A stretch of DNA of 64,000 nucleotides from Archegozetes longisetosus. Its lineage: Eukaryota; Arthropoda; Arachnida; Sarcoptiformes; Trhypochthoniidae. Under the pieces are notes generated by a model. That model saw nothing but the letters and a program-made list of their open reading frames with translations, was not told the DNA's origin and searched no databases. Where the stretch lies: positions 16,832,220 to 16,896,219 of the forward strand of contig JAEMBT020000001.1 of the NCBI GenBank assembly GCA_018873245.2, in the 5' to 3' direction. How positions within the stretch are numbered: the first letter of the stretch is position 1; every line of letters begins with the position of its first letter. The position numbers and the translations under genes are program-made. Below, one piece after another: positions 45,176-58,245 of the stretch.

Positions 45176-46248
45176 GTTGTCAGAAGTGAATTAGCAATGT
45201 GGAAAATTTTCAGAAGTAATTGATTAGCGATGTGAAAAAAAGAGATTCCGAACCACATCGAAGATATCGACCCTATCGAACACAAGTATCCGATTAAATC
45301 AATTTTTGGGCTATGAATATAAAACATTTCTTCTTCAGATGATTTTAAAATTAATGCGCCCATCTCTTCTTGAAAAAAAAGGGTCATTATATTGATATCT
45401 GATTGTTTTAGTGTAATATATGTTATTGCAATTTTCCTTGCATTTCTTCTCCAACATACTTCTTTCTAGCATTACTTCGCAATTATTTACAGTACAAAAA
45501 GTTCTATTAAAAAATTCAAAGTCACCGTAGAACCATTTTTTATATGACATCTACATTTCTTGAACTCTTTTCTCATCATATATTTGACAGTGCAGTCTTC
45601 TTGAGATTTCGATACATTTTCTACACCAAAATATGAGTCGTAATTTGTACAATCAGTTTGATAAGGAAACGGCAGTAATATTTCATGAAATGCATTTAGT
45701 TCAATTTGATATGTGAAGCCACTCCTCAAGTCGATAGAATCACTTAACATATTCGGAGGTGTTTTAGTTCTATGAATATTCACATTGACGTTTGAAATAT
45801 TTAAATCATTCGACTTTATTAATAATTTTGTGATGAACGCACTATCTTTTGCTTCAAAATTATTGAGAAGTTGACTTAATAATGTGACACATACAGGCGA
45901 ATATGGTGCTGCGCTTATCATCGATTTAGAAAATTCATAGCAACTTTTCTTAGAATCATTTGCGAAAGTAACTTCACATATTATATTGGCATTTAATTTA
46001 ATCGTAAAATATTTATAATCATATTTATTCAACCGTTTTTCATAGAATTTTCTATTGCATATTGTAATGGACGGTATCTCATGTAATGTACTTTTAGACT
46101 TCAAATCAATAACTGTTTCATAATTCAGATAATTTATAGTCAAATCAATTGCTTGATATGTAAATATTATTAACATCATCAAACGTATAATTTTTCTTAT
46201 TAGTTTTGAGGGGAAAACTTGATGAATTTGGTTGTATCGTTCGAACAT
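45176..46248 (-). pseudogene. Degenerin/ENaC-type subunit, upstream half, two homopolymer frameshifts
   Basis: Start ATG at 46248 (MFERYNQIH). First membrane helix LIRKIIRLMMLIIFTYQAI, then INYLNYETVIDL, the conserved IPSITICN motif, cysteine-rich domain (KEFKKCRC, then FCTVNNCE, KKCKENCNN) and second helix region IDLIGYLCSIGSISSMWFGI. The gene needs two 1-nt shifts: in a T6 run (45,536-45,541) and in an A8 run (45,373-45,380). Everything else is intact, so these may be base-calling errors, in which case this is a real gene. It runs in frame into the downstream subunit without a stop. Confidence 0.75.
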
Positions 46249-46275
46249 TTTAAGTTTACTTTTAAATCGTTGCAC

Positions 46276-48007
46276 CTATACTTAAGTCATTACAAGATTC
46301 AAACTTATATAAAATACATATTCTTTACTACTAACTAGTGTTCATTAATTTGTCATTTAAATTAATTAGTTGAACATCAATTGTATAACAGTGTGATTCG
46401 AAAAGTAAACGGAATTAGGTCTTAAATTGATATCTTATATCAATATAACTTATATTGATTTCACTTAAAATATAATGCATTTTTCACTTAATACTAACAC
46501 AAGACTCATCGTCCTCTATGTCTCAATTATTCATTTGATAAAACGGTAATGTCCGTGATATATCAAAAGTATTGCGAAAGTATGGTAAATTAATTGAATT
46601 CTAGTCTCATAAATTTAAATTGCTTTCGAAATAAATATTAAATCAATATTTAGGGAAATGCCAAACATACGATATTCATCATATTTTTAGTATATTATTG
46701 CTATTATTCAATGTAATACAGGATCTACAATCTAAAACTGAAATTAGACATTAGAGATAAAACTTTTCTGCTATCATTCTTATTAACAATATGTTAGCTA
46801 TTTCAAAGTATAAACGAAAGAGATATCAATGAAAAATGTATTTTTTACCACTCACTAAAGTCATGAAGAAAATTACAAAAACATCGTTCTAAAGATAAAG
46901 ATACACACAATTTGAATTTTTAATAAATGAGTACATTCAACTTTTGTAAACACCATTTTGTTATTTATTCTTATCTTAGTTTTATGCTTAATAAAATTTC
47001 AAGTTAGGTCTTTTCTAATACTGAACTTTTATAATAAAAATTTTCTTCAAAAAATATGAGTTAGAAAATTTTTGATGTTCGATTGGGTTCGGATTTAGAT
47101 TGTTGACCCGTATAAATATACGATAGAGAGCAATATTTATGCTAATTTTTGTTTCGCTATGGTAAATCCATTGAATAATTGGTTGCTCTCCCGAGCACAT
47201 TTATATTACATTCATTAATACTGATTACATGATTAAAATGATCATAAGAATTTTGTTTAGCATCACCACATTTAACAAAGTATTGATATTTAAATTCAAA
47301 TTAAATTTTGATCACAAATTGTTTTTGTACACATTTATTAAGTAATGATAATTAGTAGGATTCGTTAAAATTGAAAATAAAAAGCTATTTTAACATATAC
47401 ATATCGATCACTATTTGGTCCAGAACCGATAATATTTTAAACTTTAATTTAGCGTCGAATTCACTTATACTCAAAGTTGAAAATTGATCACCTTGAAGTA
47501 TTTCTTTGAAATTATGCTATTCTTTAAGCATTCGATTTCAGTCTCTATGTTAGGTTAGGTTAGCCCATGAAACATTCCATTAAGGCCTTGACTATGGTAC
47601 CTACGAAGCAGATTTTGATGGACATCCTTCTGGAGACCACTGCTACGTCAATCGATAATAACGTCATACTAAAAAAACCATAATTTAGAGACACCTAATT
47701 CTGGTTAAGTATTGTTTTAATAGTCACAATCTATTTGTAACAAAGTTTGTCAAAAAATTATTTCACAGTAAAGTACACTTTTTCAAAATTTAATTGAAAA
47801 ATCTGTTTACGATCAAAATGAATAGTCACAAAATAACGAAAATTTATATTTGACTGTATTTTAAATTATTTCTTGTATAAAAATTATGAACAATCAGAAA
47901 AATTACCATTATCTGACAAACTGTTGCCATTTGAACATCCAATCATAGTTATTTGCTTACTATGTTTTATATTCTCTACTAAAAATTAAGACGAAAATCG
48001 TTGCAAT
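46276..48007. other. Intergenic DNA with a TTAGG-like patch and a GC-richer fragment
   Basis: At 47,551-47,565 the sequence GTTAGGTTAGGTTAG contains short copies of the arthropod telomere word, followed by about 110 bp of more balanced composition (to about 47,670) that may derive from an unrecognised retroelement. The remainder is A/T-rich with no gene. Confidence 0.35.
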
Positions 48008-48716
48008 TTATTGAAGAAATACTAATTTGATTCCCTTTATTGAGATTGAAGAAAGGTCTGAAAATACTTTGATCCAAATAATTTTTTTAGAATATAAAGA
48101 TAATATCGTCGGTCGATTCAGATTGCTCAAAGTTTCGATTTCGAAACTGGAGCTGTTAACAAAGCAATTAACCAAGATTAAATTCATACTAGTTTCTGAC
48201 GGTAGAAAATTACTGAATGCAATGATTGATATATGATCAAAAGGATTACTGTATAATAATAGGTTACTCAATTGAATCAAATGCTGAAAAGCATAGTTTC
48301 CAATTTCTTTTATATTGTTTTTATCTAGTAGTAAGTCCATAAATTTTTCTGTTAACTGTTTATTAACCGAAAAATGTTATCAGGTATTTTCTCTATTTGA
48401 GTTGTGTCAGACCCACAAAATGAACGTCAGTCATTAGACTGATAGCTATCAATATAAAACATCTGGTGCATCACTTTTTAATAGAGTGCTATCAATAGAA
48501 AATTTTAAGCAAAGATTATTGGCAGCAACACCGTTTGTATTAATTAATGACAAATTGGACGTTCCATCCATTGTAATTGCGTCAAAAGTTATTTCTTCGA
48601 AAGTGTTTTCTTGTAAAGGGTTGCTATTAATTATTCGGATAAAACATATGCTATTGAGATATTTAGGTCTAACATTACATAAGAAATATATTCTAATATT
48701 TGTTCTAATCTATTAG
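48008..48716 (-). pseudogene. Leucine-rich-repeat protein pseudogene
   Basis: On the minus strand: SNPLQENTFEEITFDAITMD and SLINTNG (about 48,660-48,520), then QIEKIPDNIFR (about 48,400), then LDKNNIKEIGNYAFQHLIQL and SNPFDHISIIAF (48,330-48,220). These are LxxNxIxxIxxxAFxxLxxL-type leucine-rich repeats of a secreted or membrane LRR protein. The pieces are in different frames with stops between them (for example near 48,440 and 48,350). It abuts the inner edge of P450 unit 3. Confidence 0.65.
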
Positions 48717-49385
48717 AAGTTATTTTTCAACAAAGTACGAGAATTAAATGTTTTGATTAATTAAATTAAATGGGTATTAATTCTAATTATTTAATACTTA
48801 CAAATAAAGTGCGACCGAGGAAATTAAAAAAGGGTTATTAAAGTATATGAACTCAGTTGAAAGAAGTAAAACATTTTAAACACAAGTTTAACACTTATTC
48901 AGTACCAGTTGTGAAACTTATATATAGAGACAATATTTTCGAGCGGTAGTCAATTCAGACATTCAAAGTTTTGAATATATCATTACAATAAAATTAAGTC
49001 ATTTCAATTAAATTGCTATCAAATAGAAATTAAAGGTTGTATTTCTCTTATAATCAAGTAATACAATTCTTCAGAAGTCAGTTATTTGTTTTCAAAAATA
49101 ACTCTAAATGAGTGATTGATTCATAAAATGAATAGATTTTGGAACTAATATAATCGAACAAATAATAATCTTTTAAAATTGTTGAGTTGATATAATGTGA
49201 TTAAACCAAACTTTCTATAGCAATCAAAAATTTAAATCAAAGTTATAAATCAGGTCTAAATATAATCAAAATTTTAAGATATCAATTCAAATTACATTAA
49301 CATCAGTCAAATATGGAGTACAATAATATAGAAAATTAAGAAATTTTCTATGCCCTCAAATGTTTTATCAAATAATCAATGAACG

Positions 49386-52300
49386 TTATTTTCTTAACTC
49401 AACACCAACATTAATATTGCCTGCGTTCAACAAGAAATCAAGTTTCTTAAACTTCAATGGAACTTGAGTATTTTTCGATTTGACGAATCGAAATTTATTC
49501 ACCAGAAGGACGACTGTTGTCTTTGCTTCCATTAATGCAAATCTCATTCCAACACAATTTCGTGGTCCGATTCCAAATGGAAGATAAGTATAAGGAGTTA
49601 ATTTGTCTCTATTTTCAGGCATAAAGCGTTCGGGATCCCACTTATGAGGGTTTGGATAATATTCTGGATTGCGATGAATACTTTGAACATCAAAGTTAAC
49701 AAGCATACCTTTAGGTATAGTAATTCCTGTGTCACCTTAAAATTAAATAAAAAATTAATTTTATTTTCAGAATTTATCTCATTAGTTTTTGATATTATTA
49801 AATACCCAATTTGTAGTCTTCAGAAGCTATTCTACCAATGACCCCCAGAGGATTATAAAGTCTTAATGTTTCTGCAATACATGAATCTAAATAGGGCATT
49901 TTTGCGATACTGTCGTAATCAAACTTTCCATTGTAACTGAGTACTTCTTCATATAATTTTTGTTGACATTCTTCATTTAAAGCCAGTGAATAAAATAAAA
50001 ACGACAGAAGAGATGCTGTCGTTTCAAAACCAGCCACAAAGAATAAGAAAGATGTGGCTAATATGTCGTCTTCTGTTATTTCTATTTTAGACTTATTGTC
50101 TACTGATTGTTTTACATCTGATTGTCCATAAAGTGCTTCATTATTAACAGAGTCTTCATCCGGTTCTTCGGCATCAGTTTTCTTATTCGCATTAATCATT
50201 AATTGTAAAAAGTCAGTGTGTTTTACTCCATTTGTTTCTGATTTACGTCTATTAAGTATTGATCTTATCTGAGTTTGAATATAGAAAATTTTAAGTAACT
50301 ATTAAATATCAATTCGTTGATAAAATACAAACCGCTGATCTAAAGAAATGTGCCACTTTAGGATCTGTTACTTCAAATTTTATTATATCCAAAATCTTAG
50401 GAAATGTTGTTTTGAGCATAAAGAAGACCCAAAATCTCCAATTACCTCGAAATACGACTTCAGCGTTTTTAATGAATTGATTATTTGGTTCATTGTGTGT
50501 ATCGATTTTAGTTCCAAAAGCACACGAAGCGATCACATCCATTGTTAAGTTTCCCATCATTTGTTTCAGTTCTATTTCATTGTTATTATCGTTTGCTTTT
50601 TTAATCAATACTTTTTCAAGTCTTTTGACACAATCTTCAATCAGAGGATGCATTCTTCTCATTTTTCCACTTGAAAATGTTGGACTTATCTTAAAAAGTA
50701 ATTTTAAACTGACTTTTGTAATAGGCTTTAAAAATAACTATAATCATAACTAACAATAGATCTCATTTTCTTCCATTCATCCCCGAATAAATTAACCAAT
50801 GATCTGTCATTCAATGGATCACCAGTCGTGAAATCATTGCGATCAACAAATATATGGAAGTCTTTGATATTCATATTTTTTATCAGTTCAGGTTCTGCTA
50901 TCACAAGAATAGGACGAGTGCCCATAAATGTTCTTCATTTTATAAAGTAATGCACCAATTAATTTACAAATTTTGAATTATGTGAGAGTCAAATTTTTTT
51001 ACCCATAAATTTTTCCATATTTGTTGCTGTTTTCCTCAAAAAGTTTAGGCATCGGTTTAAAGAATGCCTCATACAGAGTCCCGAAAAATACAATTGGTTT
51101 CGGACCATCGATTCCACAAGAAGACCAATATTTGTAATTACGAGTCAAATAACTGTTTAATAAAACTTCGTTATATTATGATTGCTTTACACAAGTCCAC
51201 GAATTTTTACTTAAAAATAATAATAATTTGTATTCAAAATTTGTTTACAAGACAGAAAAATTGGCCTCAAAGATTTAAATATAAAATTAAGCAATAGTTT
51301 TGTTAACTTTAAGTCTATTAAAGAATTGGTTTGTATTAATTAAGTCTTGATTAAAGTTTGAATGTATGGGCCTTTCTCGTAGTCCTCCGTTTATATAGGA
51401 TACAATCCAAATTTTGAAATGGTAAACTTGGCAAATAGTGATAATTATAACATTAACTATTTATATATTTGTTTTTGTTTATTGCGGGCTCTACTCTTAT
51501 TATTAAAGTTTACTTGATTTGTTACGAGTAATAGGCGGTTATCTCAAGTTATCTTCTTTTTTGGACTTTATTTTAATTATTCTCTTTGACTTATCTTTTA
51601 TTCATATTAAAAGTCAGGACATGTTTTAATGAAAAAATGATAATTCATTTGCATCACTAAACATATCAATTTTAATGTTAATTAAATGAATCGAAATTTG
51701 AAATTTATGAACATATACAGTCCGTTTTTTTAAAGACTAAACTCAGATTTGGGAGTTAATACTCTATCGCTTTTAGAAATGTGAGTCAAAAGTGAAATCG
51801 CTTAATCACTGACTGAATTTTGAATGTATCAAAATAAACCTTTAATAATGAACTATAATCTTACAAAGTTATTTCAGAACTGTAATCCAACAAAGTAGTT
51901 TAGATATGTAAAAATAAATTTATTATTAATCACAACATATGCAGAAAGTGCTGACCATTATTTTCTAAACAAAGTTCAACTCTATTAATCATATTTTCTG
52001 AAACCTCTTTAAGTGCTTCAGAACTTATTTTTTCTATTTCATTTCTTATATTTGTCTTTAACTTTTCTAATGTTTTTGGGTTCGAGCAGTACACTTTATT
52101 TTTGAGATGAGAACATAATAAATGAATTTTCAAAATAAAAATTGTTTCTTTTGTTGTGAACACAGTTTTATGATTAAAAATGTTTTTAATTCAAAATCAA
52201 TGACTAAGTGATCAAATTTTGTTTTATATGTTTAAACTTACTCATTAGTAAGTTCTGATTCATGAGTAATAATAAAGAAAAATTGTTATAAAGATTTGAG

Positions 52301-53868
52301 TTTAGTTTTTTAAAAAACGGACAGTATAGTTTAATAGCGTTGTGTGCTTTACGTACAGAATATTGTGTACTGCATAGTAAAGTATAAACTTGAAAACCCG
52401 AAACCGAGCAGACAGGTATGAAACCGAAACCGAAAACGGTTCGGGTGGTTTCGGGTTGAGATATTACGGTTTCGGTTCGAATCGGTTTCTTGAGTTTTGA
52501 AACGGGTCTGTGCGGGTCTGTAAGGATTGGTTTAAAAATAATTATTGCAAATAAGTATTGGTTTTAAAAGTCTATTCAAATGCAAAGTAAAGCAGTGACT
52601 TATGAAACTGAAATATAATATCTATTTTACAAACGAATTGCAAACGAATGAGTAATACATTCTGTATTTCTTTGCATACTTAATGCGACACAAGTGATCA
52701 AAATGAGTGAATCAGATGCAGAAGAATATAATTTAAGTGAAAAAAGTGATCAATCCAAAAGACAAAAATCTCTTTACTTTAAGAATTATTCTTCCTATAA
52801 GGTTTCGATTCGGGTTTAGAAAATACTATTAGGATCGGTTTCGGTTCGGGTAGGTTCCTGAAAATACCTATAAGTTTATACTCTACTGCATAGCATTGCA
52901 TCAGAAGTCACGTAACTTTACTTCAATTGTGAATCAGCAGTTTTAGAAAGTGATACTTCTGATGATTCAGATGTAGAATAGACTAAACTCATACTCAAAG
53001 ATTTTAAAATAAAAATAAAGATTAGCCTAAATTTATTAAATCAAGATTTAATACAAATTTAAACTTTTTATTCTAATATAACTTAAGCGTAACTCTAAAC
53101 GTGTTTTTCTCTTTTTCATTCATAAAACGATAACCGGTTATCATGAGTTTTACTTCACTTGTACTGTAATTCAAGGAAAACTTCCATCAGGAATAGGCAA
53201 TAATAAGGAGTATAATAAGAAAGGCTCTGTATATAATTGCCAAATCAACTAAATTTAAAACAAGCGTTAATTTAACAATTTTTTAAAAATAACTCAAATA
53301 AATGAACAATATTTGTTAAGAAAGTCAAATGCTGAAAAATGATAACTAACTTAAATATTCTCTATTTTTATACAAATACTATGATTTCTACTAAAAATTA
53401 TCTGTATTTATAAAATTAATCATATTCTCAATAAGAACTAACTTTAAGCGCAAATATAGATATAAAAGTGTAAATTTAATATTAGTACTTGTTCTGCATC
53501 TTTATTCACACATTATTTCGAATTCTATTTCTTTTAAAGTTTGAAATCAAATCTTTAATTAACTTAAAATTGTGTATAAGTTCTAAATTTGAAATAATGC
53601 TATCCGTAAATTTAATTAATTCCACAGAATTTTGCGTAATTCAGGACAATTCGGTAGAATTGACCATAATCTTCAAATGTAAACTGCTTTAGATTTACGA
53701 TTATTTAGATTTTTTGACAATTTTGAGAGTAAAGCAGTTCCATATTTGCGCTCAAGGTTAACACAATAAAAAATTAACATTAAGTAATACTCACAAATAA
53801 AGTGCGACCAAAACAATCGGTAATATTGTGATCAAAGTTAATGAATTAAATCCAATGAGAAAATACAT
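49386..53868 (-). CDS. Cytochrome P450, CYP3 clan (gene 3)
   Basis: Exons 53868-53795, 51152-51003, 50932-50755, 50689-50333, 50268-49806, 49735-49386; 523 codons, GT/AG borders and phases as in genes 1 and 2. Anchor, WKKMR, AGFETT, ETLR, DPERF and FGIGPRNCVG are intact. Exons 1-3 and the end of exon 5 to exon 6 are like gene 2 (GTRPILVIAEPEL, NPLGVIGRIA), whereas intron 3, exon 4 and the start of exon 5 (FIKNAEVV, KKTDAEEPDE) are like gene 1, so the gene is a mosaic. In exon 6 TTVVLLVNKF replaces TTVVHLLNKF. Intron 1 (2.6 kb) contains two transposon insertions. Confidence 0.87.
51718..52324. mobile_element. Tc1/mariner-type non-autonomous element (607 bp)
   Basis: Ends CAGTCCGTTTTTTTAAAGAC and, on the other strand, CTGTCCGTTTTTTAAAAAAC, with TA duplicated (51,716-51,717 and 52,325-52,326). 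Unit 2 keeps the empty site near 34,480-34,492. A 77-codon minus-strand frame (52163-51930) reads NPKTLEKLKTNIRNEIEKIS and ENMINRVELCLENNGQHF, the C-terminal end of a mariner-like transposase, so this is a deletion derivative of a coding element. Confidence 0.85.
52383..52868. mobile_element. Non-autonomous element with CCGAAACC-rich ends (unit 3)
   Basis: Inverted copy of 33,951-34,430. On the plus strand the N-terminal frame starts at 52,704 (MSESDAEEYNLSEKSDQSKR) and continues LYFKNYSSYK before reaching the low-complexity end. Shared insertion with unit 2 only. Confidence 0.5.
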
Positions 53869-54452
53869 GTTTGGTAAACGTTTAGCACTTATTCGGTTCC
53901 TGTAATGAAACTTATTTGAATATAATAATTTCAAATATTTTAGTATTTGAGACACCAAAGGTTTGAAACTATGTGATAAAATCTACATTGAAGGTCATTT
54001 CAATTAACTATATTCGTGCAGTTAACCATTAGATAAGCAGAAAACCTCTACTGAAGGACAGATTCCTCTTATTAGCAGTCAGTAGAGGAGGAAATTGTTG
54101 TAAACATGTCAGTTATTGTATAAAAATCTGCTTAAAACAAGTAATTAATTCGTAAAATGAATATTTCATAAAATTTCATTTTAATGAGGTATGAGTTAAT
54201 ATTTGATTTTTGAAATTTCAACCTTAGGCTCAAAATTATAGGCATAAATAGCATTGAAGTATACTTTTATAGGAAATCTCGATCGAAATTTTTAGATAAA
54301 TATCCTCTATTTTATTATTAATTCTATTATTTTCGCCCAGGGATAATTATTAAAATGAACTCAGTTAGAATTGAATTCATCTTTTCCACACTAATGCGAT
54401 ATAAATACTTCAATCAATTCAATTAAAGCTATTAATATTAAATAATACTCAC

Positions 54453-54530
54453 AAATTAAGTGCGATCAAAGAGATGAATAGGAAAGTTGTTAAACTATAT
54501 GAAGATACCAGTTATTTAGTTTATATGTAG
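54453..54530 (-). pseudogene. Extra P450 first-exon module without ATG (unit 3)
   Basis: Counterpart of 23,821-23,899: TATA-like ACATATAAAC, frame ending in SLIALN and an intact GTGAGT donor. The equivalent in unit 4 is at 63,409-63,486. Retention of the donor in all four copies may reflect recent origin rather than function. Confidence 0.5.
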
Positions 54531-55099
54531 AGATAATATTTTAAAGTGATAGCAAGTCTTTCAGACACGAAAAGTTTCGAATATATGTTATAACAACAAA
54601 ATTGAAGGTCAATTCAACTTAACAGTATTTACACAATTAACTATTAAATTCATATCGAGTTTGAATTTGAGGCTAGATTTCTCTTATAAACATTAAGCAA
54701 ATGATGCAATTCTTAAGAAACTTGTTTGTTTATTTTCAAAAACAACCCAAGATAATTAATTGACTAAATAACATGAATAAGTTTAGAAACTCCAAAGTGA
54801 AAATATAATATTAGGTTGTTCAGTAAGTTCTTGCGCATACTACATAAGCTATTAGTAATAGCCTATTACACATCTATTCTTACGCAATAAGTTGCGTATT
54901 TTTCATCACACTTTCACATGATCATATCATTTTTAAATACAGTCCGTTTATAAATTGATAAATCCAGTCAATGTTTTTTGAATAGCTTAAAAAATACTCG
55001 AGATAATGAGATGAAATTATATTATATACACAAAACCATTAAAAGATATCTATAACATTTTAGTCAATACTCGGCCACTCGAGCGCGTAATATAACGTA

Positions 55100-56159
55100 C
55101 TCGGATAAAAATCCGCACAAATTTCAATTGATTGTAAAATAATAAAATAATTATAATATAGAGTCGAAATTCGGCTAAAACTTAAATCAATTATTGATTA
55201 TTAAAGGGTAACTTTTATTTAAACATATGAGCGAGTGTTTGGCTACGGAACCACTTTTTGCAAGGTACCCCTAAAAGTGTAATGGAAATGAATATAATTC
55301 AAAATTATATAAAAATTTTGAAAATTTTATCCTCTCTTCTCAGTTATTTCACAATAATTTTATGTCATTTATTATTATTAATAAGTAACTATTAGGTTTT
55401 TTCATTTTTTTAATGATAAATTTTGATATTTCTTGATAACTAATGATTAATTTAGGGGCACTTTGAGATCAATCTTTTGATCAAAAGTACTTGTATTGAG
55501 TATCGAAGTGCTCGTCTCGTCGAGAGGTTTCAAATGATATATGTGTCGGTATGGTTTAGAATCGTGGAGCGACCGAAAAGGGACTCCTTAAATAGACCAA
55601 AATCGAGACAATAACTTTATCGATGCGCTTCAATTTTTTGTCTCTCTTTTTTATTATGCTGAATATTCTTTCTTTTCTTTCATTGTTAAATGATCATTAA
55701 TATTTTATTTATAATATTATAGAAAAATTTTAATTTTTAACTTAATTGATACAAAACTGCAGCCACTTTTCTCAGGGTTATCCTTAAATTTCTTTGATAA
55801 GTTTGATGACCATTTTTAAGGTAACTTGAAATAAATTTTGTTAATATTTTCGATAATTTATATTCCCTTATAACTAAAATATAAATTCTGATCATTTTAG
55901 AAATTTTCAAATGAATTAAAATAAGTAAAATTAAAAATTTTGAATAATGCCAGTTTTTAAAACGAAAATTTCCAAACACTTTTTCGAGGTTATTCGCTTT
56001 AAAATTATGTAAAACTTTTCTTTATATGAATATTTTTAAAAATCTTTCACTGTTATAGAGAATAGTAAATTCTCTTTTATTTAATATATAAATCACATAT
56101 CTTTTAAAGCTCAAAATATTTTTAAATGTTAGTAAACTTTTCGCGGATTTTTATCCGAG
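55100..56159. mobile_element. DNA element with 21-bp terminal inverted repeats (1,060 bp)
   Basis: Ends CTCGGATAAAAATCCGC and, on the other strand, CTCGGATAAAAATCCGC followed by AAA-type sequence; AACGT words flank both sides, probably the target duplication. It is absent from the same place in units 1 and 2 (near 23,275 and 31,715). An 80-codon frame at 55979-55737 has no recognisable features. Superfamily unknown. Confidence 0.7.
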
Positions 56160-57807
56160 AACGTTAAAGCATTAAAGCTAGACATAGAGTTTTAAAATGA
56201 TAATTCCAGCTAATAGAAACTTAAATAAACAATCAACATTTAATAAATAAAAATCAATAGTTCTTTCATTCTATGTTATGTTCTTCAATATTTCATTTGA
56301 CATAGAATTGACGAGTTTTTGAAGTAATGTCGCATTTATTTTGTAAATAAATCTCAACTTCAAAAGGTTTGAAGTTCGTTCTGAGGTGTGCATCATTTTC
56401 ACTATTTGAAACAATTGTATTATTTTAACTTTAGTTAAAATAAAAAGTTAAAAATAAATCAATACTTTAAAATCCTAATGTCAACTAATTTCATTTTAAT
56501 TAAAGTTAATAAGACAAATTTTTACAATAAGTGAAGGTAATACGAACCATTCATGGGGTAAACAGAAACGAAATGCTAAAAAAGGGAAAATAAGCGACGG
56601 AAAAGATAAGCGAAGTTTTTTGTAGTTGGAACCTCTCACAAACACCCTAGACATTATAAACAATGTTTTCAAACTACAGTATTGTACACTTTTTACATCC
56701 TTTTCTTTTAATAGACAATGCATTAAAAGAGTCATTTAGTTATTACATGTGACAAGTATTCAACTAATTGTATTGAATTTCGAAAAATTAATGGTCTAAA
56801 CCTGAGGTTCAAGCTCGAGCTCAAGAGCCTTTGAGGTTCATTTATGCTCAGCAAAGATAGGTTTCATTAATCAGTAATATTGTGGTTTTATTTAAAAGTT
56901 TCAATGTAGTGATAGTTAATTGAATTTTCAAAAGTATTTATTCTCAGTATAAACTTGAATAGAGGCTCAGGGTTACTGTAGAACCTGAACCTTAAACCTC
57001 AGGTTTTGAAACTTCGAACCTCAAACCTAAACCTCTCGAAATTCAGAACCTGAACCCAAGTCTAAATCTGAGGTTCATACTCGGGTTCGGACTCGAGGGG
57101 TTATAAGATTCGTTTATACTCAGCATTAAATAGAACAATACTTTTTCACCATAAATTCCATCGTGCGCTGTTTCTCTTAATCATTTTTTTGCTAGATTAA
57201 TCATTTTGAAACGCTGTTTTGCTTTAATGCTTTATATCACGCACACGAGTGGCCGAATCTTGACCAAAATTTTACAAATGTCTTTTAATGGCTTTGTGTA
57301 CATAATAATAAAATTTTATCTTATTATATCAAGTAGTTCTTAAGTTATTCAAAAAAACATTAACTGGATTTATCAATTTGAAGTGGAGTGATTGTGAAAC
57401 TGATTGTGATTGTAGTTCAATCTAAGTTTCTCTTGCATATAATAATGGCAAATTTTAATTTGAAAACTTCAGTGATTGACTTCGAGCAGCGATCTTTCAT
57501 TCTTAAGCTACCTGAGGTCTAACGTTAATAAAGAGGTAGACTAATAATTAATAGCCAATTCGTATATTTTTCTATATCCCAAAACAGTATTTTTTTTTAT
57601 TAAAATTTGTATATGCACAAAAAATTAATGGAGAATTTAATATTTAAAACATCTTTGTCAAACTTATAAATCATATCTAAAATTAGATATTACAATTAAA
57701 GACGTTCATCCAAATTACGTTAATATCAGTCAGACATAGAGTTCAATAATACCGAAAAAACGAAATTTACTAACATGAAAGTATTTCTTCAAGTATTAAG
57801 TGAAACA

Positions 57808-58245
57808 TTATTTTCTTAAGTCAACGCCAACATGAATGTTACCGACACTCAACAAAAATTTCTTGTTTCTTGAATTTCAGTGGGATTTGATTGCTTTTAG
57901 ATTTACTGGTGTACGCCGGTGGCGGTCAATATGATACCACTGCCGAATTAAGGCCTCAATCAAATCTTCTTGCGACAAGATCCAGTTGTACGAACTTCAG
58001 AATCTGATCCAAACAATGTCCCGACGTGTCATCCGATTACTCAAGAAGAATGGTAAGACCATAAACTCTTTTAACCAATTAGCGGCATGCGTGATATACT
58101 TATGTCGTGCACTGTATTTGATAATACTCACGAATAAAGTGCAATCAAAGATATGAATAGAAGTGTTGTTAAAGAATATGAATTCGGTCCAATAAACAAA
58201 TTTATTAAAAAAAGTTATGTATATATTAGGTACTATCACCTCCAA
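57808..58245 (-). pseudogene. Chimeric P450 relic (unit 4 copy)
   Basis: On the minus strand: P450 first exon (frame INLFIGPNSYSLTTLLFISL then IALY, with a stop where the ATG should be, and donor GTGAGT near 58,131), Tc1 end (58,114-57,908, transposase C-terminus on the plus strand) and P450 C-terminal codons ending VDLRK-type near 57,808 with one extra T that shifts the frame. Uninterrupted by the solo LTR that splits the unit 1 copy. Confidence 0.7.

Larger units (their letters stand above)
48680..57120 (-). repeat. P450 duplication unit 3 (inverted, sister of unit 2)
   Basis: Runs opposite to unit 2. The inner border matches unit 2 at about 37,540, just beyond a shared first-exon relic. 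Order on the minus strand: upstream block, element with CCGAAACC ends, P450 gene 3, relic exon. It has two private insertions (51,718-52,324 and 55,100-56,159). Confidence 0.8.
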
